From assembly GCA_943789485.1 (NCBI GenBank), contig CALSUH010000015.1, positions 17,275-81,274 of the forward strand: a stretch of DNA of 64,000 bases, written 5' to 3'. The notes below the pieces were generated by a model. The model ran no database searches. It saw only the letters and a program-made list of their open reading frames with translations, and was not told the DNA's origin. Source of the DNA: an uncultured Pseudomonadales bacterium. GTDB taxonomy: Bacteria > Pseudomonadota > Gammaproteobacteria > Pseudomonadales > Pseudohongiellaceae. Positions 10,143 to 18,518 of the stretch are shown here, piece after piece. Position 1 is the first letter of the stretch. Every line of letters begins with the position of its first letter. A program made the position numbers and the translations under genes.

Positions 10143-10214
10143 CGGTTTATAGAGCGAATTAGATAAACGGCATTGAATTGATCGTGCCTTTCAAAACACA
10201 GTAGAGGATTGTCC

Positions 10215-10691
10215 ATGTCAAAAGAACTTAATGAGATTGTAGAGAATATTACTCAGCCATCGGCTTGGATGCGAGCGCTGTTCGTGGTCGTCTTCGCGAT
10301 GGCCTCCTATTTCATTTTACTGCCTTTGTTTCTGGTGTTGAGTATCGCGCAAGCGCTGTTCACAATCATTACTAGCAGCACCAATGCCAACTTAAAATAT
10401 TTTTCCGCAGCGCTGGAATTGTATGTCTCGCAGCTCTTCAAGTTCATGACTTATCTTTCCGATGTAAAGCCGTTCCCATTTTCTGACTTTCCCGAAGTAA
10501 AAGACGACTCACTACAAGAGGAGTCGGCTGTAAAGAAGGGGGCCAAGGAAAAAGCGTCCGCTACAAGTGCGGCGGTGAAGAAGCCTGCAGCCAAGAAGAA
10601 GGCTGTTAAAAAAAAGGCGGCGAAGAAGTCTCCTAAAACTACCGAGAAGCGCGAGCTAGATGCAGGAGATAAAGGCGCTAGCGATTCCTAA
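10215..10691 (+). CDS. DUF4389 membrane protein with Lys/Ala-rich tail
   Basis: The first 100 residues have the look of DUF4389 proteins: WMRALFVVVFAMASYFILLP, a second hydrophobic stretch, and LYVSQLFKFMTYLSDVKPFPFS. From about residue 110 the protein changes to a basic repeat-like tail built from AVKKPAAKKKAVKKKAAKK-type units, resembling histone H1-like tails, which is not part of the domain. I use ATG 10215 (SD AGAGGA at 10204-10209) rather than the in-frame TTG at 10209. Function is unknown; it lies between gpsA and sixA on the same strand. The tail may bind nucleic acid or an anionic surface, which is inference. Confidence 0.75.
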   Translation: MSKELNEIVENITQPSAWMRALFVVVFAMASYFILLPLFLVLSIAQALFTIITSSTNANLKYFSAALELYVSQLFKFMTYLSDVKPFPFSDFPEVKDDSLQEESAVKKGAKEKASATSAAVKKPAAKKKAVKKKAAKKSPKTTEKRELDAGDKGASDS

Positions 10692-10718
10692 ACAGCGCTA
10701 CGCTGAAGAGAAGCTGAG

Positions 10719-11177
10719 ATGCTAGTCTATTTGTTACGTCATGCAATAGCACAAGACAGGGCTGCATCGGATTCTGCAAGAGACTTAACTGTCGACGGGC
10801 TCGCTCAGGCTCGTGCGCTAACTGAGAAATTCAAACAGTTTTTCCCGATAGTGGATCGAGTTCTTTGCAGCCCCTACAATAGGGCGCAACAGACGGCGTC
10901 TGCCGTGATGACACTATTCCCCGATCTGGCCCTTACCACTGATGAGAGTATTAAACCCGGCGGTGATGTCTATGGCGTGTTGGACGCCATCGAAGGAAGC
11001 GATGTGCAGCATCTGTTGATTGTTAGCCACAATCCATTCCTGTCTAACTTGCTGTCGGTGATGGTGGATGGCACTATGGAGTCACATCGCTACGTTGCTA
11101 ACGCGACTCTGCATTGCCTATCGATGGATGTCGTAGCCCCAGGATGCGCTGAAATTGTGTACATGTTAGAACCGTAA
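10719..11177 (+). CDS. sixA: Phosphohistidine phosphatase SixA
   Basis: SixA removes phosphate from phosphohistidine on HPt domains or PTS proteins. The 152-residue length is typical. The catalytic RH motif is at the N-terminus (LVYLLRHAIAQD), followed by the conserved DLTVDGLAQA segment, the RVLCSPYNRAQQTA motif and the second catalytic His in LLIVSHNPFLSNLL. It starts at ATG 10719 after GAAGAGAAGCTGAG, which has purine-rich SD character, 27 bases after the DUF4389 gene, so the pair may be cotranscribed. Confidence 0.9.
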   Translation: MLVYLLRHAIAQDRAASDSARDLTVDGLAQARALTEKFKQFFPIVDRVLCSPYNRAQQTASAVMTLFPDLALTTDESIKPGGDVYGVLDAIEGSDVQHLLIVSHNPFLSNLLSVMVDGTMESHRYVANATLHCLSMDVVAPGCAEIVYMLEP

Positions 11178-11195
11178 GAAACTCGTGAGAAATCC

Positions 11196-12194
11196 ATGAT
11201 TTGTACTACTTATCAATTTGCAAGACGACTCCTACTCCTAGTAATTCTTGTGCTTGGTTTTCCTGTAGTGAGCGCCGCGCAATCCGGGGAACTTGTTGTC
11301 GGCTTTAGTGATCATAGCCTCGTCGCCGGATTCGCTGACTCGGAAATTATTGAGCGAGAATTGAACAGGGATAGTAACTACCGAATCATCCTTGGTGCGT
11401 TGGAGAGGGTTCGCGGAGAAGTGATACCGGAAGACTTCAAGAGGCTCAAAGGAGATGTCACGAAGATTACCTACGAAGTATCGCAAGAATTTACTGGCGA
11501 GGATGTCTACGAATTTTATCAGCAGCAGTTAACGGCTAAAAACTATGAACTGCTGTATAGCTGCGGAGGCAGGGAATGCGGTAGCAGTAACTACTGGGCA
11601 AACGATATATTTCGAAATCGAATCCTCTACGGACCGGAGCGCAATCAATACTTCACGGCCTTTCGTGCAAGCTCTGCTCTGGAGAGCGACCCCTATTTCT
11701 CCTTGTATATCATCACTCGCGTTAACAGAAGAATCTATGCCTACCTAGAGATAGTCGAGCCGGCTGGAACTCAGGATCCAGAACAAATTGCTATGGTAGC
11801 TGAGATAGTAGAGCCGCCGATAGTAGCAGCACAGAGTAGTGAGTCAGGCTTAAATTTACTGCAACGACTCCGCGAGCAGGGGAGTGTAGTTCTACCTGCT
11901 TTTAGTTTTCAATCGAACAACCGTTTGACGGTACCCGTCGATGTGGAGCCGCTGGTCTCAGCGCTAAACTCGGATCAGGCGCTTTCTATCTATGTCGTAG
12001 CGCATCTGAAACAGGATGGGCAGTCATTGCAGAATTTAATGCAGCGCTCATTGGCAAGAGCGAATTCTCTTAGACAGGCGTTGATAACTGCAGGTATTGA
12101 GGCGCAACGAATCGAGGCGGCTGGAGTTGGCCCACTAGCACCTTACTGTGCCAGTGACAATTGCGAAGAGCGTATAGAGATAGTACTGCGTTAA
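11196..12194 (+). CDS. DUF4892 / OmpA-like domain envelope protein
   Basis: The protein begins with a signal peptide (LLLLVILVLGFPVVSAAQS, cleavage about residue 28). Residues 35-190 look like DUF4892, with FADSEIIERELNRDSNYRI and the YELLYSCGGRECGSSNYWAN block. A C-terminal domain (about 235-332) looks OmpA-like: LSIYVVAHLKQDG, RSLARANSLRQALI, GVGPLAPYC, EERIEIVLR. DUF4892 proteins of Pseudomonas have this same architecture (recalled). Predicted periplasmic or outer-membrane lipid-facing; exact role unknown. It begins 18 bases after sixA and converges on folE. Confidence 0.75.
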   Translation: MICTTYQFARRLLLLVILVLGFPVVSAAQSGELVVGFSDHSLVAGFADSEIIERELNRDSNYRIILGALERVRGEVIPEDFKRLKGDVTKITYEVSQEFTGEDVYEFYQQQLTAKNYELLYSCGGRECGSSNYWANDIFRNRILYGPERNQYFTAFRASSALESDPYFSLYIITRVNRRIYAYLEIVEPAGTQDPEQIAMVAEIVEPPIVAAQSSESGLNLLQRLREQGSVVLPAFSFQSNNRLTVPVDVEPLVSALNSDQALSIYVVAHLKQDGQSLQNLMQRSLARANSLRQALITAGIEAQRIEAAGVGPLAPYCASDNCEERIEIVLR

Positions 12195-12218
12195 CTGAAT
12201 TTCCTAGAACGAACCTAC

Positions 12219-12758
12219 TTATTTAACTAGAGAGAGAAATTCCGTACGCGTCGACTGGCTGTTCCTGAATGCGCCAAGCATGCATGACGTAGTCATTACC
12301 GAATTTTGCTTCTGAACTCCGCGCATCATCATGCACATATGTTGAGCCTCGATGATAACGGCGGCACCAGCCGCTTGAGTTTTTTCTACGATGCAGCTAG
12401 CAATCTCGTTGGTCAGGTTTTCTTGAATCTGTAAGCGTCTAGCGAAGACATCAACAACTCTCGCTATCTTTGACAGACCAATGACTTTTCCATTAGGAAT
12501 ATAGGCGACATGGCACTTTCCGATAAAGGGAAGCATGTGATGCTCGCACATCGAATACAATTCAATATTTTTTACGATAACCATTTCGTCGGTATCGGAA
12601 GGGAATAAGGCGTTGTTGATAACTTCGTCGATATCCATCGAGTAGCCCTGAGTCAAAAACTGCATGGCCTTTGCGGCTCTTTTAGGTGTATCAATCAAAC
12701 CCGCGCGCATCGGGTCCTCGCCAGTTTGTTTGAGGATTTCTAGAAAAGCCTGTTCCAT
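12219..12758 (-). CDS. folE: GTP cyclohydrolase I
   Basis: FolE converts GTP to 7,8-dihydroneopterin triphosphate, the first step of folate synthesis. At 179 residues it is a compact form. The zinc and catalytic motifs are present: [23 protein letters not shown] with Cys and two His, [13 protein letters not shown], and the second zinc Cys in [16 protein letters not shown]. It is on the reverse strand, opposite prmB, with which it shares a 230-base divergent upstream region. Confidence 0.96.
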   Translation of the reverse strand: MEQAFLEILKQTGEDPMRAGLIDTPKRAAKAMQFLTQGYSMDIDEVINNALFPSDTDEMVIVKNIELYSMCEHHMLPFIGKCHVAYIPNGKVIGLSKIARVVDVFARRLQIQENLTNEIASCIVEKTQAAGAAVIIEAQHMCMMMRGVQKQNSVMTTSCMLGAFRNSQSTRTEFLSLVK

Positions 12759-12989
12759 AGTCGTTCACCATTCTGTGGGGTCTGATTGCCGCCGTAGCAC
12801 GCTGACTTTGCAAGTCGTGAAACGTTGGTCTTGGTCTTATCAATACTCGTCTCAGCATGAGACTGGCGGGAGATTAGCATATTATTTGCTCGTTGAAGAC
12901 TCTCTACGTCATTTATTGCGTTACTGGATTACAATGGCACACCATCGGCTACAATTACTCATTCGAGCTGACGCAGTTAAAGGAACAAA
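12759..12989. promoter_or_regulatory. Divergent folE / prmB intergenic region
   Basis: This gap separates two genes read in opposite directions and must hold both promoters. Two TACAAT hexamers, matching the sigma-70 -10 consensus at five of six positions, occur on the plus strand in the last 60 bases; neither has a clear -35 at standard spacing. AAAGGAAC just before 12990 is a Shine-Dalgarno-like site that supports the TTG start of prmB. No small gene was recognised here. Confidence 0.35.
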
Positions 12990-13865
12990 TTGAAAATTGC
13001 AGAATATATACAGCAAATGGCTACTCGCTTGGACTCGGCGAATTTGTGCTATGGCCATGGTACCGACAACCCGCTGGATGAGGCCTTCTATCTCATCTAC
13101 GGTCTTTTAGGAATCCATTTTGCAGATGAGCAGGCGGCGCAGCGAGAGCTTAACGCTGGAGACGAGGCGATACTTGAGGCTGCCCTAAAGCGTAGGATCG
13201 ACGAACGCGTGCCAACTGCCTATTTGGTAGGACGCGCCTGGTTCGCCGGGCATGAATTTTACTGCGATGAAAGGGCTCTAGTGCCGCGGTCTCCACTAGC
13301 TGAACTGATCAATGGCGAATTCGAGCCACTGCTGCATGAGCCTGCGGGTAAAATCTTAGACCTTTGCACGGGAGGGGGGAGTATCGGCATCGCGACTGCC
13401 TTGTTATGGCCTGATTGCGAAGTCGAGCTTGCTGACATTTCTAGAGATGCGTTAGATCTGGCGAAGAAGAACATCGCGCTGCATGGCTTAGCAGACCGGG
13501 TTAAAGTAATTGAAAGCGATCTATTCGACACTATTGATTCACGCTACGACCTTATCGTAGCGAATCCGCCCTATGTGTCTTTGAAGGATTACGACGATTT
13601 ACCTGCTGAATTTGTCCGAGAGCCTGCCTTGGGGCTCATCAGCGACGATGCGGGACTGCAGATACCCCTTAAAATTTTGCGCGATTCGGTCGATTACCTG
13701 TCTGCAGACGGCCTTTTGGTGATGGAAGTCGGTTATAGCCATCCCCAATTGTCCAAGCGTCTCAAGCAGGTTCCTCTGCTCTGGTTGGAGTTCGAGTGGG
13801 GAGGTGAAGGGGTGCTAGCCCTTACGGCGGGGCAATTACAGCAGTACAGAGAACAGTTTAATTAG
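12990..13865 (+). CDS. prmB: 50S ribosomal protein L3 glutamine methyltransferase
   Basis: PrmB methylates the side-chain amide of a glutamine in ribosomal protein L3. The 291-residue product has the PrmB N-terminal helical domain (LCYGHGTDNPLDEAFYLIY), the SAM motif ILDLCTGGGSIGIA and the catalytic NPPY motif in LIVANPPYVS. I keep the TTG at 12990 because AAAGGAAC precedes it and the N-terminal domain would be cut by the next ATG at 13019. In many gammaproteobacteria prmB directly precedes aroC, as here. Confidence 0.92.
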   Translation: MKIAEYIQQMATRLDSANLCYGHGTDNPLDEAFYLIYGLLGIHFADEQAAQRELNAGDEAILEAALKRRIDERVPTAYLVGRAWFAGHEFYCDERALVPRSPLAELINGEFEPLLHEPAGKILDLCTGGGSIGIATALLWPDCEVELADISRDALDLAKKNIALHGLADRVKVIESDLFDTIDSRYDLIVANPPYVSLKDYDDLPAEFVREPALGLISDDAGLQIPLKILRDSVDYLSADGLLVMEVGYSHPQLSKRLKQVPLLWLEFEWGGEGVLALTAGQLQQYREQFN

Positions 13866-13926
13866 TGTACAATCGCCTGTTTTTCGGCCCTGCTGCCAGA
13901 TTTAAATTCTTTATTCGAGTGCTCAG

Positions 13927-15015
13927 ATGTCAGGAAACAGTTTCGGCAAATTATTTACAGTAACTAGCTTTGGTGAAAGCCACGGGCCTGCGCTAGGCTG
14001 CGTGGTCGATGGCTGTCCTCCAGGCATGGAACTGTCCGAAGCTGATATGCAGCGTGATCTGAATCGCCGCAAGCCAGGGCAGAGTCGCTTCACTACGCAA
14101 AGAAGAGAGGACGATTCGGTGAGGATCCTTTCCGGCGTTTTCGAGGGTAAGACGACCGGCACACCCATCGGCCTATTGATAGAGAACACTGACCAACGCT
14201 CAAAAGACTACAGCAAGATCAAAGACCAGTTTCGTCCTGCGCACGCCGACTTCACCTACTGGGAGAAGTATGGAATTCGCGACTACCGAGGCGGTGGACG
14301 CGCATCGGCGCGGGAAACTGCAATGCGGGTGGCTGCCGGCGCTATCGCAAAGAAATACCTGCTCGAGACCTGCGGTACCTTGATCCGCGGCTATCTCAGT
14401 CAACTGGGACCGATAGCCATCGATTCAGTGGACTATGACGAGGTAGAGAATAACCCATTCTTCTGTCCGGATGCCTCGAAGGTAGTGGAGATGGAAGAAT
14501 ATATGGCCGCTCTGAGCAAAGAAGGTAACTCGATAGGCGCTAGGATAAATGTCTGCGCGACGAATATGCCTGCAGGGCTAGGCGAACCTATATTCGATCG
14601 TCTGGATGCGGATATCGCGAAGGCGTTGATGAGCATCAATGCCGTTAAAGGTGTTGAGATTGGAGCGGGTTTCGAATCCGTCACTCAGAAGGGTAGCGAG
14701 CATCGCGACGAGATTACGCCAGAGGGTTTCGAAGGCAATAACGCAGGAGGCGTGCTAGGCGGTATATCGAGCGGACAGGATATTGTTGCCAGCATAGCAC
14801 TGAAGCCGACATCTAGCATTCGTCTACCGGGCAAGTCGATCAATAGTAAAGGCGAGGCCGAAGAGGTAATAACCACAGGCCGTCATGATCCTTGCGTGGG
14901 CATTCGTGCCACGCCAATCGCCGAAGCAATGCTTGCCTTGGTGTTAATGGATCATTTGTTGCGAGATCGTGGCCAGAACGGCAAGGCGCGCACGACTAGC
15001 AATACAGTAATTTAG
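13927..15015 (+). CDS. aroC: Chorismate synthase
   Basis: AroC makes chorismate from 5-enolpyruvylshikimate 3-phosphate using reduced FMN. The 362-residue length is standard. All three family signatures are seen: [18 protein letters not shown] at residues 17-34, [14 protein letters not shown] with [18 protein letters not shown], and the C-terminal [18 protein letters not shown]. It lies 61 bases after prmB; a TACAAT hexamer at 13868-13873 could belong to its own promoter. Confidence 0.98.
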   Translation: MSGNSFGKLFTVTSFGESHGPALGCVVDGCPPGMELSEADMQRDLNRRKPGQSRFTTQRREDDSVRILSGVFEGKTTGTPIGLLIENTDQRSKDYSKIKDQFRPAHADFTYWEKYGIRDYRGGGRASARETAMRVAAGAIAKKYLLETCGTLIRGYLSQLGPIAIDSVDYDEVENNPFFCPDASKVVEMEEYMAALSKEGNSIGARINVCATNMPAGLGEPIFDRLDADIAKALMSINAVKGVEIGAGFESVTQKGSEHRDEITPEGFEGNNAGGVLGGISSGQDIVASIALKPTSSIRLPGKSINSKGEAEEVITTGRHDPCVGIRATPIAEAMLALVLMDHLLRDRGQNGKARTTSNTVI

Positions 15016-15129
15016 AGCAGGAATCCCTTCTGATCGATTTATATAAATTCAAATACAATTAGATCAGATAGTTAAGTAATTTAATTAATCTAAAACATGA
15101 AAACTGTTAAGTCAGTACTGGTGAACAAA

Positions 15130-16551
15130 ATGAGCAGTAAAACGTTATACGACAAGATCTGGGACACCCATCTCGTATCAGAAAGAGAAGACGGTACAGC
15201 CCTGATTTATATCGATCGTCATCTGATTCATGAAGTAACTTCGCCGCAGGCTTTTGAAGGCTTACGCCTAGCTGGGCGCTTGCCATGGCGCGCCGATGCG
15301 AATTTCGCGACTCCTGATCACAATATACCCACTACCACCGAAGAGCGGAAGCAGGGCTTAGAGGGCATCAAGGACCCTGTTTCGAAGATACAGGTTCGCA
15401 CACTAGACGATAACTGTGCTGAATTCGGTATCTTTGAACTTAAGATGGCCGATGCCCGACAAGGCATAGTGCACGTTGTTGGCCCAGAGCAGGGCGCGAC
15501 GCTGCCCGGCATGACCATTGTCTGTGGCGATTCGCATACCTCTACTCACGGGGCTCTGGGCGCCTTGGCACATGGCATCGGCACCTCAGAGGTGGAGCAT
15601 GTTCTCGCCACGCAGTGCCTGATGCAGAAGAAGGCCAGGAACATGCTCGTTCGTATAGACGGCCAGTTGAAAGCGGGATGTACAGCGAAAGACATCGTGC
15701 TGGCAATAATCGGTAAGATCGGCACGGCCGGAGGCACTGGATTTACTATCGAATTTGGTGGTGAGGCGATTCAGGCGTTGTCTGTGGAGGGTCGTATGAC
15801 CGTCTGCAACATGGCTATCGAGGCTGGAGCAAGAGCGGGCCTGATTGCTGTCGATGAGAAAACTCTGGATTACATCAAGGGCAGACCTTTCGCGCCAAGC
15901 GGAGAGTTATGGGAGCAAGCGGCTCAGTCTTGGCGCAGCTTGGTGAGTGATACCGACGCCACATTCGACGAGGTCGTCGTATTACAGGCTGAAGACATTG
16001 AGCCGCAGGTAACTTGGGGTACTTCGCCAGAGATGGTGGCTCCGATTACAGGTAACGTGCCCGATCCGGCGCAGGAAGCCGATGAGACAAAGCGCGGGAA
16101 TATCCAGCAGGCCTTAGCATATATGGGCTTACAGGGTGGAACAGCGATCAAGGAAATCAAGCTGGACTGCATATTCATCGGTTCATGCACAAATTCGCGT
16201 ATCGAAGACCTGCGCGCGGCGGCAAATGTTGTTAAAGGCAAGAAAGTCGCTAATAGCGTTGAGGTTGCCATGGTCGTTCCGGGTTCGGGTCTGGTAAAGA
16301 AGCAGGCTGAAGCTGAGGGATTGGATCGGATATTCATCGAGGCAGGACTGGAGTGGCGTGAGCCGGGCTGTTCAATGTGCCTGGCGATGAATGCAGACCA
16401 GTTAGGTGAGGGGAAACACTGTGCATCTACCTCTAATCGTAATTTCGAAGGACGACAGGGGTTCGGAGGGCGCACACACCTCGTCAGTCCGGCAATGGCG
16501 GCGGCAGCTGCTATCGCAGGTCACTTCGTTGATATAAGAGAGTTAGGTTAA
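15130..16551 (+). CDS. leuC: 3-isopropylmalate dehydratase large subunit
   Basis: LeuC with LeuD isomerises 2-isopropylmalate to 3-isopropylmalate in leucine synthesis. The three cluster cysteines are in FIGSCTNSR and in [36 protein letters not shown] is represented in full. I start at ATG 15130 ([14 protein letters not shown]), the usual LeuC N-terminus, with GGTGA at 15120-15124; an in-frame ATG at 15097 would add 11 residues not seen in the family. leuD follows after 32 bases. Confidence 0.96.
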   Translation: MSSKTLYDKIWDTHLVSEREDGTALIYIDRHLIHEVTSPQAFEGLRLAGRLPWRADANFATPDHNIPTTTEERKQGLEGIKDPVSKIQVRTLDDNCAEFGIFELKMADARQGIVHVVGPEQGATLPGMTIVCGDSHTSTHGALGALAHGIGTSEVEHVLATQCLMQKKARNMLVRIDGQLKAGCTAKDIVLAIIGKIGTAGGTGFTIEFGGEAIQALSVEGRMTVCNMAIEAGARAGLIAVDEKTLDYIKGRPFAPSGELWEQAAQSWRSLVSDTDATFDEVVVLQAEDIEPQVTWGTSPEMVAPITGNVPDPAQEADETKRGNIQQALAYMGLQGGTAIKEIKLDCIFIGSCTNSRIEDLRAAANVVKGKKVANSVEVAMVVPGSGLVKKQAEAEGLDRIFIEAGLEWREPGCSMCLAMNADQLGEGKHCASTSNRNFEGRQGFGGRTHLVSPAMAAAAAIAGHFVDIRELG

Positions 16552-16583
16552 AACCCTTTAAAACAGAAATTTAAGAGATAAAC

Positions 16584-17243
16584 ATGAACAAATTTATAGT
16601 AGAGAAGGGCGTGGTGTTACCACTGGACCGTGCAAACGTAGATACAGATTTCATCATCCCTAAGCAGTTCCTGAAATCCATCAAGCGGACTGGCTTTGGT
16701 GTAAACCTATTCGATGAGCATCGCTATCTTGATAAGGGGTTGCCGGACACTGATAATAGCCTCCGCCCAATAAATCCAGACTTTGTGCTCAATCAGTCAC
16801 GTTATAGGGACGCCAAAGTTCTGCTTGCTAAGGATAACTTCGGCTGTGGTTCAAGCCGCGAACACGCTCCTTGGGCGTTGGATGACTATGGCTTTCGTGC
16901 GATTTTGGCGCCAAGTTATGCCGACATCTTTTTTAACAACTGCTTCAAGAACGGGCTGCTCCCTATCGTTCTAGATAAGGCCACTATTTCAGCTTTATTT
17001 ACAGAGGTTGAGGCAAACGAGGGCTACCAGTTAGAGGTGGACCTGGAGCAACAAACGATCATCAAGCCTGATGGCTCTACAATTGAATTCTCTGTGGATG
17101 CGTTCCGAAAGAACTGCTTGCTGAATGGCCTGGACGATATCGGACTTACGCTGGAAGGATCAGAAACCATACGTAACTTCGAGAAAAGCTGGCGCAGCAC
17201 TGCACCTTGGTATTTCATGACGCCTAATGCGACTACTACTTAA
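16584..17243 (+). CDS. leuD: 3-isopropylmalate dehydratase small subunit
   Basis: LeuD supplies the swivel domain of isopropylmalate isomerase. The 219-residue protein carries the signature [16 protein letters not shown] and [14 protein letters not shown] near the N-terminus. It starts at ATG 16584 after TTAAGAGATAA. In related genomes leuB follows leuD; here the next gene is asd, with only 95 bases between and no leuB remnant visible. Confidence 0.97.
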   Translation: MNKFIVEKGVVLPLDRANVDTDFIIPKQFLKSIKRTGFGVNLFDEHRYLDKGLPDTDNSLRPINPDFVLNQSRYRDAKVLLAKDNFGCGSSREHAPWALDDYGFRAILAPSYADIFFNNCFKNGLLPIVLDKATISALFTEVEANEGYQLEVDLEQQTIIKPDGSTIEFSVDAFRKNCLLNGLDDIGLTLEGSETIRNFEKSWRSTAPWYFMTPNATTT

Positions 17244-17338
17244 GCTTCCTGTTTAAGCAAGTAGCTTAAGGCTGTGGCCCTATTGGTCAGCCGCTCGTGT
17301 GCGAAAGTATTAATAATTTCAAGAATTTAGAGAAAAGT

Positions 17339-18358
17339 ATGACTAACTACAATGTAGCAGTAGTAGGTGCGACGGGCGCGGTAGGGGAAACTCTGTTGAG
17401 CATCCTAGAGCAGCGCAATTTCCCAGTAGATCAAATATTCGCCTTAGCCAGTGAGCGCTCAGCCGGGAATACAGTGATGTTCAACGGTAAACCACTCATG
17501 GTGACTGATTTAGCCGAGTTCGATTTCAGTCAGGCCCAAATTGGGCTGTTCTCCGCTGGTGGTAGTGTTTCGGCCGAATTTGCGCCGAAGGCAGGCGCGG
17601 CGGGCTGTGTTGTGATCGATAACACCTCGCATTTCCGCTATGACGACGATATCCCGCTAGTAATACCCGAGGTAAACCCTGAAGCGATAGCGCAATACAC
17701 GAACCGCAATATCATCGCGAACCCCAATTGCTCTACGATTCAGATGCTAGTCGCGCTGAAACCGATTCATGACGCGGTCGGGATTAAGCGTATCTGTGTA
17801 TCTACTTACCAGGCCGTTTCCGGCTCTGGCAACAGTGCCGTCAAGGAACTAGCGAAGCAGACGGGTGAGCTATTGAACGGCCGCGAGGCTGAGTGCAAGG
17901 TCTATCCACGGCAGATAGCCTTTAACGCGCTGCCGCAGATCGATGTCTTCATGGAAAATGGTTATACCAAGGAAGAGATGAAGATGGTCTGGGAGACACA
18001 AAAGATTTTCGCTGATGACAGTATTCAACTTAGCGCGACCTGTGTCCGCATACCTGTATTCTTCGGGCATTCAGAAGCGGTGCAGATAGAGACACATAAG
18101 CCTATTAGTGCGGCGCAGGTGCGCGACCTTGTGGAGAATGCAGCTGGTGTTACGGTGATTGATGAGCGAAAAGATGGCGGATACCCTACAGCTGTTCATG
18201 ATTCGGCGGGCGAGGACGCAGTTTTTGTCGGAAGAATCCGTCAGGACATCTCCATCCCCAATGGTATTAACCTTTGGGTGGTTTCCGACAACGTACGAAA
18301 GGGTGCTGCTCTCAACTCAGTTCAGATAGCTGAAGAGTTGATAAAAAGCTATTTGTAA
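17339..18358 (+). CDS. asd: Aspartate-semialdehyde dehydrogenase
   Basis: Asd reduces aspartyl phosphate to aspartate semialdehyde in the lysine, threonine and methionine pathway. The product of 339 residues has VVGATGAVGETLLSILEQR at the N-terminus, the catalytic Cys in NPNCSTIQM, SGSGNSAVKELAKQ and the substrate-binding RIPVFFGHSE. I prefer ATG 17339, which directly precedes the Rossmann strand and has AGAGAAA upstream; an in-frame GTG at 17297 would add 14 unconserved residues. Confidence 0.96.
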   Translation: MTNYNVAVVGATGAVGETLLSILEQRNFPVDQIFALASERSAGNTVMFNGKPLMVTDLAEFDFSQAQIGLFSAGGSVSAEFAPKAGAAGCVVIDNTSHFRYDDDIPLVIPEVNPEAIAQYTNRNIIANPNCSTIQMLVALKPIHDAVGIKRICVSTYQAVSGSGNSAVKELAKQTGELLNGREAECKVYPRQIAFNALPQIDVFMENGYTKEEMKMVWETQKIFADDSIQLSATCVRIPVFFGHSEAVQIETHKPISAAQVRDLVENAAGVTVIDERKDGGYPTAVHDSAGEDAVFVGRIRQDISIPNGINLWVVSDNVRKGAALNSVQIAEELIKSYL

Positions 18359-18518
18359 TGAATGCTTACAGGCTATAGTGAAGAAACTATATTACTATTA
18401 TTCTGTAACGTCGAGAGCCGTGTTCACTAAGCAATTATGCTGATTTAGAGAACTATCAAAGGGCCTGGCTTTACATGTGCTTAGCAATGTCAGCGAGCTG
18501 TTGAGGGAAAAAGGGACT

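Noticed and set aside
15924..16475. Reverse-strand frame of 183 residues within leuC
   Set aside because: Antisense shadow of a conserved enzyme; no family resemblance and no SD.
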